The position numbers and the translations under genes were made by a program. The notes under the pieces are model-generated. The model was given only the letters and a program-made list of their open reading frames with translations. It made no database searches and was not told the DNA's origin. Shown here in pieces: positions 1-5,040 of a stretch of DNA of 5,040 nucleotides. Source of the stretch: Bacteroidales bacterium (lineage in GTDB: Bacteria; Bacteroidota; Bacteroidia; Bacteroidales; UBA932); the NCBI GenBank assembly GCA_017548805.1, contig JAFYZE010000278.1, forward strand, positions 1 to 5,040, written 5' to 3'. Numbering within the stretch: the stretch's first letter is position 1; each line of letters starts with the position of its first letter.

Positions 1-1401
1 ATCGCCAAATTCGGCGACAAGCTCTACATGGAGTTCGGAGGCAAGCTTTTCGACGATTACCACGCCAGCCGCGTTCTGCCGGGCTTCGAGCCCGACAACA
101 AGCTCAAGATGCTCTCGCAGCTCATCGATGACTGCGAGATCGTCATCGTTATCAGTGCCGTCGACATTGAAAAGAATAAGATCCGCAGCGACCTAGGCAT
201 CACATACGACATGGATGTCCTGCGCCTGCGCGAGGAGTTCATGAGCCGCGGCTTCCTGGTGAGCTCAGTCGTCATCACTCACTACAACGGCCAGTCCAGC
301 GCCGACGCCTACCGCCAGCGCCTGGAGCGCATGGGCATCAAGGTGTATTACCACCACACCATCGAGGGCTATCCGCAGAATGTCGCACTCATCGACTCTG
401 AGGAAGGCTTCGGCAAGAACGACTATGTCGAGACCACCCGCCCGCTGGTGGTGGTGACGGCCCCCGGCCCCGGCAGCGGCAAGATGGCCGTCTGCCTCAG
501 CCAGCTCTACCAGGAGCACAAGCGCGGCATCAAGGCCGGCTACGCCAAGTTCGAGACCTTCCCGATCTGGAACCTCCCGCTCAAGCATCCCCTCAACCTC
601 GCTTACGAAGCGGCGACCGCCGACCTCAACGACGTCAACATGATCGACCCGTTCCACCTGGAGGCCTACGGCAGCACCGCGGTCAACTACAACCGCGACA
701 TAGAGATATTCCCGGTGCTCAACGCCCTTTTCGAAGGCATTTACGGCGAGAATCCTTACAAGTCTCCCACTGACATGGGAGTCAACATGATAGGCTACTG
801 CCTCCTGGACGAGGACGTCTGCTGCGACGCGGCGCGTCATGAGATCGTCCGGCGCTACTATACCGCTCTCGGACAGCTCGCTGACGGCGACTGCAACGAC
901 AACGAGGTGAACAAGATCGCCCTCGTGATGAAACAGGCCAAGATCACGACCGACTACCGTCGCTGCACCGTGGCCGCGAAAGAGCGCCAGGAGAAGTCCG
1001 GAGTGCCTTCGGCAGCCATGGAGCTCGAGGACGGCACGCTCATCACGGCCGAGACCAGTTCGCTGCTCGGCCCCAGCGCAGCCCTCCTGCTCAATGCCAT
1101 CAAGCATCTCGCGGACATCGACCACCAGACCAAGCTCATCCCCCAGAGCATGATCCAGCCTATCCAGAAGACCAAGGTCAGCTACCTCCATGGCAAGAAT
1201 CCTCGTCTGCACACAGATGAAGTGTTGGTCGCACTTTCAGTGCTCAGCCCTACCGACACCAACTGCCGCAGGGCGCTTGCCTGCCTCCCGCAGCTGCGGG
1301 GCTGCCAGGTCCATTCCACTGTAATGCTCAGCGAGGTCGACCGCAAGATCTTCAAGAAGCTCGGCGTTGGCCTTACCTGCGATCCCGTCAAGAAACACTG
1401 A
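1..1401 (+). CDS. DUF1846 domain-containing protein, 5' end outside window
   Basis: This is a conserved protein of the DUF1846 family, for which I know no established biochemical role. The reading frame is open from base 1, and the nine codons before the first internal ATG (base 28) already match the family, so that ATG is not the start. The 466 visible residues plus roughly 25-30 missing ones would give the usual family length of about 490-500. Recognisable family features are the N-terminal FGGKLFDDYHASRVLPGF block (visible residues about 12-29), a glycine-rich APGPGSGKMA segment at about 154-163 that resembles a nucleotide-binding P-loop, and the conserved stretch that follows it (KFETFPIWNLPLKHPLN, then NMIDPFHLEAYG). 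No signal peptide or membrane segment is visible, so the product is probably cytosolic. Codon use is strongly biased to C- and G-ending codons, with few ATA codons, which hints at good expression. The antiporter gene starts 18 bases downstream and is probably in the same transcript. The family call is firm; any function, including nucleotide binding, is inference. Confidence 0.93.
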   Translation: MAKFGDKLYMEFGGKLFDDYHASRVLPGFEPDNKLKMLSQLIDDCEIVIVISAVDIEKNKIRSDLGITYDMDVLRLREEFMSRGFLVSSVVITHYNGQSSADAYRQRLERMGIKVYYHHTIEGYPQNVALIDSEEGFGKNDYVETTRPLVVVTAPGPGSGKMAVCLSQLYQEHKRGIKAGYAKFETFPIWNLPLKHPLNLAYEAATADLNDVNMIDPFHLEAYGSTAVNYNRDIEIFPVLNALFEGIYGENPYKSPTDMGVNMIGYCLLDEDVCCDAARHEIVRRYYTALGQLADGDCNDNEVNKIALVMKQAKITTDYRRCTVAAKERQEKSGVPSAAMELEDGTLITAETSSLLGPSAALLLNAIKHLADIDHQTKLIPQSMIQPIQKTKVSYLHGKNPRLHTDEVLVALSVLSPTDTNCRRALACLPQLRGCQVHSTVMLSEVDRKIFKKLGVGLTCDPVKKH

Positions 1402-1419
1402 TCAACACCTTTTCCTGCC

Positions 1420-2904
1420 ATGAATGTTTCCCCGCGCGGCAGGACCCCGGGATGGATGGTGTCCCTCCTTCCGTTCTTGCTGCTGGTCATCCTGCTTTTC
1501 CTTGTCATCAAGCATTTCGGCTCCGACGCCTTGGATGGCGGCAGCCAGGTGGCGCTGCTTATCTCCACCGGCGTGGCGCTTGCCTTGTCGATGCTGGTGT
1601 ACCATACCCCCTGGGAGCAGATAGAAAAGGCAATGGCGGAGAACATCCGTTCCATTGGCACAGCGGTCATAATACTCCTCTTGATAGGAGCCATTTCAGG
1701 CAGTTGGATGATCAGCGGCATCGTACCGACACTGATCTGCTACGGCCTTAAAATCTTGAGTCCCAAGATCTTTCTTCTGGCAGTATGCTTGATTTGCGCT
1801 CTGGTCTCCGTAGTGACGGGCAGTTCGTGGACGACCATTGCCACCATAGGAGTGGCTTTCCTGGGCATAGGGGCGGCAATGGGCTATTCTGCGCCCTGGA
1901 CCGCAGGAGCCATCATTTCAGGAGCTTATTTCGGCGACAAGATATCGCCGCTGTCCGACACTACCGTGCTGGCTTCTTCGGTGAGCGGCACCCCGCTGTT
2001 CACCCATATCCGCTACATGATGGTCACTACAGTGCCGTCGTTCGTTATAGCATCCATCGTATTCCTCGTTGCCAGCATACTTCACGATCCCGGCGACGCC
2101 ATGCGTGCCGGGGAGTTTTCGGACGCCCTGCACGCTTCGTTCAGGATCAGCCCGTGGCTCCTGCTCGTTCCCGTCGCCACCGGCATCCTGATCTACAAGC
2201 GCGTGCCTGCGGTCATTACGTTGATGCTCGCGGCGCTCATGGCCGGCATCGCGGCTCTTCTGGCGCAGCCGGACATCATAGCCTCCATCGGAGGAGGAAA
2301 TACTTTCGCCGGAGGTTTCAGGGGACTGTTCATCACCTGGTATGGCGACACTGCAATTGAGACGGGCAATTCCGTGCTTGATCCGCTGGTCTCGACACGG
2401 GGCATCAACGGTATGCTGAGCACGGTGTTCCTTATTTTCTGTGCAGCTGCTTTCGGAGGCGCCATGACCGGCGCCGGGATGATACAGAGCATAACCCATA
2501 TGCTGACACGCCGCATAGCCGGACGCACTCCGCTGGTGGCGTCAACCGTGGCCACGGGCGTTTTCTCGGACATGGTGACGGGCGACCAGTACCTGTCCAT
2601 CATCCTGACCTGCAACCTTTACAAGGACCTGTACAAGGAAAAGGGATTCGAGAGCCGGCTGCTGAGCCGCTCTACCGAGGACTCGGCTACCGTGACCTCG
2701 GTGCTCATACCGTGGAACTCATGCGGCATGACGCAGGCCACCGTACTCAAGGTTCCTACCCTCGAGTACCTGCCTTATTGTTTCTTCAACCTGATTTCGC
2801 CGCTCATGTCCATTCTGGTGGCGGCGACGGGATACAAGATATACCGGCTTGCGTCCGGGTCTAACGGGACGTCGGCTTCGTCGGAACGATCAGAGCCCCG
2901 ATGA
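1420..2904 (+). CDS. nhaC: NhaC-family Na+/H+ antiporter
   Basis: This is an inner-membrane secondary transporter of the NhaC family (ion transporter superfamily), expected to exchange cytoplasmic Na+ for external protons. The 494 residues are close to the family's usual length and consist largely of hydrophobic helices, for example about 13-30, 43-60, 79-98, 117-133, 139-155, 205-221, 245-283, 332-352 and 452-476. Family signatures visible are TGSSWTT (133-139), the polar block GDKISPLSDTT (172-182), SRSTEDSATV (416-425) and PWN (431-433); the charged and hydroxyl residues in these are likely ion ligands. The ATG at 1420 is chosen because it lies just after the preceding stop and puts basic residues before the first helix; ATG at codon 13 is a less likely alternative. 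No Shine-Dalgarno sequence precedes it. About fifteen ATA isoleucine codons, against about three in the gene upstream, suggest lower expression or a different history. The last 44 bases overlap the convergent pspC-like gene. Some NhaC relatives (MleN) exchange malate and lactate, so the substrate is not certain. Confidence 0.93.
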   Translation: MNVSPRGRTPGWMVSLLPFLLLVILLFLVIKHFGSDALDGGSQVALLISTGVALALSMLVYHTPWEQIEKAMAENIRSIGTAVIILLLIGAISGSWMISGIVPTLICYGLKILSPKIFLLAVCLICALVSVVTGSSWTTIATIGVAFLGIGAAMGYSAPWTAGAIISGAYFGDKISPLSDTTVLASSVSGTPLFTHIRYMMVTTVPSFVIASIVFLVASILHDPGDAMRAGEFSDALHASFRISPWLLLVPVATGILIYKRVPAVITLMLAALMAGIAALLAQPDIIASIGGGNTFAGGFRGLFITWYGDTAIETGNSVLDPLVSTRGINGMLSTVFLIFCAAAFGGAMTGAGMIQSITHMLTRRIAGRTPLVASTVATGVFSDMVTGDQYLSIILTCNLYKDLYKEKGFESRLLSRSTEDSATVTSVLIPWNSCGMTQATVLKVPTLEYLPYCFFNLISPLMSILVAATGYKIYRLASGSNGTSASSERSEPR

Positions 2905-3058
2905 AATAGGCCAGCAGGCCTGTTCCTCCGATGAAGACGAATCCGAGCCAGGCCAGGCGGATGATAGTCGGGTCGATCTCGAAATACTCACCGATACCGT
3001 TGCAGAGTCCGCAGACTTTCTTGCCTTCCTTGACGAGATAGAGTTTCTTGGGTTCCAT
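2861..3058 (-). CDS. Small PspC-domain membrane protein
   Basis: The 65-residue product is essentially a lone PspC domain. In well-studied bacteria PspC is an inner-membrane sensor of the phage-shock response, but Bacteroidetes carry many stand-alone PspC proteins of unknown role. The family pattern is clear: KKLYLVKEGKKVCGLCNGIGEYF at about 4-26 (split here as KKLYLVKEGKK and VCGLCNGIGEYF), then EIDPTIIRL (27-35), then one hydrophobic helix at about 34-58 ending in IVPTKPTSR. Where most members have a GGVCGG-like loop, this one has CGLCNG, giving a Cys16-x-x-Cys19 pair. The ATG is well placed, with an A/T-rich leader and no Shine-Dalgarno sequence. It follows the reductase gene by 27 bases on the same strand, so it is probably the third gene of that operon. 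Its 3' end overlaps the convergent antiporter gene by 44 bases. The domain call is confident; its role is unknown. Confidence 0.88.
   Translation of the reverse strand: MEPKKLYLVKEGKKVCGLCNGIGEYFEIDPTIIRLAWLGFVFIGGTGLLAYFIGALIVPTKPTSR
2905..2924 (+). terminator. Possible weak hairpin terminator after the antiporter gene
   Basis: An 8-bp stem (2905-2912 with 2917-2924) and an AGCA loop begin at the base after the antiporter stop codon. The core is AGGCC/GGCCT, extended by two A-U pairs and one U-G wobble. On the opposite strand the wobble becomes an A-C mismatch, so the fold favours the plus-strand transcript. There is no T-run after it, and it lies wholly within the coding sequence of the pspC-like gene (codons for a Gly-Leu-Leu-Ala-Tyr-Phe stretch), so it may be a coincidence of codon choice. 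Confidence 0.25.
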
Positions 3059-3085
3059 GACTATTTCTTATTAACTGTTCTGTAT
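3059..3085 (-). promoter_or_regulatory. A/T-rich leader of the pspC-like gene
   Basis: The 27 bases between the reductase stop and the pspC-like ATG are 20/27 A or T, in contrast to the GC-rich genes around them. The segment just before the ATG reads TTAATAAGAAATAGTC, with no Shine-Dalgarno match; A-rich leaders of this kind are typical of Bacteroidetes translation starts. I see no -33/-7 promoter of the Bacteroidetes type (TTTG and TAnnTTTG), so it is more likely an intra-operon ribosome entry site than a promoter. Confidence 0.4.
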
Positions 3086-3880
3086 TCAGAGATGATAATA
3101 TGACCCGAGTATGCGCGCGAACCAGCTCGGGGGAAGGATGGCCTTGAGCGTCACGGAAAGACGCTGCTCGAGGGTGGAGATTATGTAGTGATACTTCGGG
3201 CGCTTCTTCATGATTATCTTCGAGATCTTCGCGGCCAGGTATTCGGGCTTCAGGCCGGTGGTCTCGTCCTTCTCGATGCTCGCGAGCGAGCGGGCGTAGG
3301 ATTTGTACACCTCGTATGCCTCAGGAGCCGCGACACTCTTGCGCTGCGCTGTGAAAGAGGTCGCGAAATCGCCGGGCTCGATGACTATGACCTTTATGCC
3401 GAAGGCCTTGGTCTCGAGGCGGAGGGCTTCACAATAGCCCTCGATCGCGAACTTCGAAGCGGAGTAAAGCCCCTGGAAGGGGAGTCCCATCAAACCTCCG
3501 ATAGAGCTGAAGCACAATATCTTGCCCCCGCCTTGCCGGCGCATGACGGGCAGGACGTAATGCAGGAAACGGACCATTCCCATCCAGTTGATGTCCATCT
3601 GGCGCTCCGCATCCTCCAGGGACGAGAACTCGAGCGGACCTCCTATGCCCATGCCGGCGTTGTTGATGAAGACGTCGATGCGTCCCTCTGCTTCGACGAC
3701 CTGCCGGACAGCGGCCTCGCATTCCTCCGCGGACTGCACGTCCGCCCGGATGTAGGTGACGCCGGGCACCAGGTCGACGGCCTTGCGGTGCGTACCGTAT
3801 ACCTTGTGCCCGTCGGCGCTCAGCCGCTGCGCCATGGCGCGGCCGAAACCGGAGGTGATGCCAGTGATGAGGATGACCAT
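3086..3880 (-). CDS. SDR-family oxidoreductase, probable 3-ketosphinganine reductase
   Basis: This is a 264-residue classical short-chain dehydrogenase/reductase with a Rossmann fold. The cofactor loop TGITSGFG lies at residues 6-13, an Asp in RADV at 47, NNAG at 73-76, and the catalytic set is Asn98, Ser126, Tyr139 and Lys143 (YSASK), with the PG motif at 169-170. There is no acidic residue at the end of the second strand, and Arg32 and Lys33 follow it, which favours NADP(H). The C-terminal tail (about 230-264) is hydrophobic and aromatic with basic residues, without a clear transmembrane helix, and might touch the membrane. The gene begins one base after the stop of the serine palmitoyltransferase-like gene, so translation is probably coupled. 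This position suggests reduction of the 3-keto long-chain base made by that enzyme. The SDR fold and cofactor are secure; the substrate is inferred from context, because motifs like YSASKFAIEG occur in many SDRs with other substrates. Confidence 0.9.
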   Translation of the reverse strand: MVILITGITSGFGRAMAQRLSADGHKVYGTHRKAVDLVPGVTYIRADVQSAEECEAAVRQVVEAEGRIDVFINNAGMGIGGPLEFSSLEDAERQMDINWMGMVRFLHYVLPVMRRQGGGKILCFSSIGGLMGLPFQGLYSASKFAIEGYCEALRLETKAFGIKVIVIEPGDFATSFTAQRKSVAAPEAYEVYKSYARSLASIEKDETTGLKPEYLAAKISKIIMKKRPKYHYIISTLEQRLSVTLKAILPPSWFARILGSYYHL

Positions 3881-3881
3881 G

Positions 3882-5040
3882 CTACTTGATGATTTCGAGC
3901 TCCTTGAAGATATCGGTGAGCACTCCTACGGCGGTGTCCACCTGCTCCTCGGAATGGGTTGCCATCAGGGCGAAGCGGATCAGGACGTCCGACTCGGGCA
4001 CTGCGGGTGCGATGACCGGAGTGACGAAGACGCCCCGTTCGTATGCCAGGCGTACGGCCTTCATGGCCTTGAAAGTGTCGCGGACGAAGAGCGGGATAAT
4101 AGGCGACTCGGTATGGCCGATGTCGAATCCTGCAGCCTTGAACGCGGCTTGCGCGTGCCTTGTGACTTTCCAGAGTTGCTCGCGGCGCTCCGGCTCCTCG
4201 ACCATGATGTCGAGGGCCCTGGAAGCCGCGGCCACCGCAGCCGGGGTCATCGATGCGCTGAATATAAGCGAGCGCGAATTGTGCTTGAGGAAATTGATGA
4301 CTGCGTGGTCACCGGCGATGAAACCTCCGAGCGAGCCGAAGCTCTTGGAGAACGTGCCCATGATGAGGTTGGTCTCCTTCGTCAGGCCGAAATGGCTGGC
4401 GGTACCGGAACCGTTCTCACCGATTACGCCAAGGGCGTGGGCGTCGTCCACCATCACGCTGGCATTGTACTTCTTGCAGAGCGCCACTATTTCGGGGAGT
4501 TTGGCTATGTCGCCCTCCATCGAGTAGACGCCGTCGACGACGATGAGTTTGTATGCCCCGCGCGGAACGCCCCGGAGCTTCTTCTCGAGGCCGCCCATGT
4601 CGTTGTGGGGGAACTTGCGGACCTGGCTGAAGCCGAGGCGGCTGCCGTCGATGATGCAGGCGTGGTCGAGCGAATCCAGGAAGGTATATCCTCCATGGAA
4701 TCCAAGGCTGCTCACAACTCCGAGGTTGACCTGGAAGCCGGTGCTGTAAGTGACGGCCTCGTCCTTGCCCACGAAGCGGGCGAGTTTCTCCTCCAGTTCC
4801 TGGTGGATGTCGAGGGTACCGTTGAGGAAACGGCTGCCGGAGCAGCTGGAACCATATTTCTCTGTGGCCTTGATGGCCGCTTCTTTCAGTCGGGGATCAT
4901 CCGACAGGCCGAGGTAGGAGTTTGATCCGAACATCAGGACCTCGCTGCCGTCAGCCATCTTCACCACGGGATTCTGCCCGGATGAGATAGGCCTGTAATA
5001 TGGATAGATACCCATGGCTTTCACCTCGTCGGCGAGGGTG
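3882..5040 (-). CDS. spt: Serine palmitoyltransferase-like PLP-dependent alpha-oxoamine synthase, 5' end outside window
   Basis: This enzyme belongs to the fold-type I PLP family that includes serine palmitoyltransferase, KBL, BioF and 5-aminolevulinate synthase, which condense an amino acid with an acyl-CoA (or acyl-ACP) and release CO2. Counting from the GTG at 5024, His121 (LDHACIIDG) should stack on PLP, Asp193 and His196 (VDDAH) should contact the ring, and Lys227 (GTFSKSFGSLGG) should form the Schiff base. The spacings His-to-Lys 106 and Asp-to-Lys 34 equal those I recall for Sphingomonas serine palmitoyltransferase (H159, D231, K265). The blocks GIYPYYRP, LMFGSNSYLGL, GSRFLNGTLDIH and ALMATH are like Bacteroidetes serine palmitoyltransferases. 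The frame stays open to the window edge and upstream residues (TLADEVKAMGIYPYY) fit the family, so the GTG is probably internal and about 10-20 residues are missing. It is the first visible gene of a minus-strand operon with a reductase. KBL or BioF activity is the main alternative; no threonine or biotin genes are seen nearby. Confidence 0.88.
   Translation of the reverse strand, partial: TLADEVKAMGIYPYYRPISSGQNPVVKMADGSEVLMFGSNSYLGLSDDPRLKEAAIKATEKYGSSCSGSRFLNGTLDIHQELEEKLARFVGKDEAVTYSTGFQVNLGVVSSLGFHGGYTFLDSLDHACIIDGSRLGFSQVRKFPHNDMGGLEKKLRGVPRGAYKLIVVDGVYSMEGDIAKLPEIVALCKKYNASVMVDDAHALGVIGENGSGTASHFGLTKETNLIMGTFSKSFGSLGGFIAGDHAVINFLKHNSRSLIFSASMTPAAVAAASRALDIMVEEPERREQLWKVTRHAQAAFKAAGFDIGHTESPIIPLFVRDTFKAMKAVRLAYERGVFVTPVIAPAVPESDVLIRFALMATHSEEQVDTAVGVLTDIFKELEIIK

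Noticed and set aside
265..1212. A 315-residue open frame antisense to the DUF1846 gene.
   Set aside because: It is a by-product of the strong C/G third-position bias of the real gene. Its translation is low in complexity (rich in Val, Leu, Glu, Asp, His), matches no family I recognise, and the plus-strand frame is clearly conserved.
1918..2615. Antisense open frames of 193 and 140 residues, and plus-strand alternative frames (for example 1785-2360), within the antiporter gene.
   Set aside because: The transmembrane pattern and NhaC motifs are in the 1420-2904 frame; the others look random, with many Arg, His and Ser.
2852..2871. A 5-bp CGTCC/GGACG inverted repeat near the end of the antiporter gene as a terminator.
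   Set aside because: The stem is short, the loop is ten bases, there is no T-run on either strand, and it lies within or at the end of both coding sequences.
3059..3085. A promoter for the pspC-like gene.
   Set aside because: No Bacteroidetes-type TTTG / TAnnTTTG pair is visible here, and the short gap fits read-through from the reductase gene.
2849..3103. An 84-residue plus-strand frame across the end of the antiporter gene and the pspC-like gene.
   Set aside because: It is opposite the clear PspC domain and has no recognisable features of its own.
3756..4925. A 389-residue plus-strand open frame opposite the synthase gene, and a 233-residue one at 3188-3889 opposite the reductase.
   Set aside because: Both lie antisense to genes with full catalytic motif sets, have low-complexity acidic translations and no recognisable domain, so they are shadows of codon bias.
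5022..5024. GTG as the true start of the synthase.
   Set aside because: The frame is open upstream to the window edge and the upstream residues (TLADEVKAMG) fit the N-terminal region of related enzymes, which usually have about 15-20 residues before this point.

Overview
The window is a gene-dense stretch of GC-rich bacterial chromosome with five protein genes and no RNA genes, mobile elements or CRISPR. It most likely comes from a member of the Bacteroidales (Bacteroidota). Three things suggest this. The right-hand gene looks like the serine palmitoyltransferase-type enzymes used by sphingolipid-making Bacteroidetes. None of the three internal starts has a recognisable Shine-Dalgarno sequence. 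Gene spacing is short, with A/T-rich or pyrimidine-rich leaders. The genus cannot be fixed from the sequence alone; an Alistipes-like or uncultured high-GC Bacteroidales lineage would fit.

Left half, plus strand: a DUF1846-family protein (5' end outside the window, ending at 1401) is followed after 18 bases by an NhaC-family sodium/proton antiporter (1420-2904). The two are probably co-transcribed. DUF1846 proteins are conserved but have no established function; this one carries a glycine-rich, P-loop-like segment.

Right half, minus strand: reading from the right edge, a PLP-dependent alpha-oxoamine synthase, best read as serine palmitoyltransferase (5' end outside the window, ending at 3882), is followed one base after its stop by a short-chain dehydrogenase/reductase (3880-3086). 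After 27 bases comes a 65-residue PspC-domain membrane protein (3058-2861). Taken together, the first two genes would supply the first two steps of sphingoid-base synthesis: condensation of serine with a fatty acyl thioester to a 3-keto long-chain base, then reduction of the ketone. The function of the reductase is inferred mainly from this context. The PspC protein may link the operon to the membrane or envelope stress, but this is speculative.

The two transcription units converge: the last 44 bases of the antiporter gene are also the last 44 bases of the pspC-like gene. A short hairpin directly after the antiporter stop, inside the pspC-like gene, is the only terminator candidate. There is no gene-free stretch longer than 27 bases. 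No clearly new system is evident; the most interesting item is the compact synthase-reductase-PspC operon.
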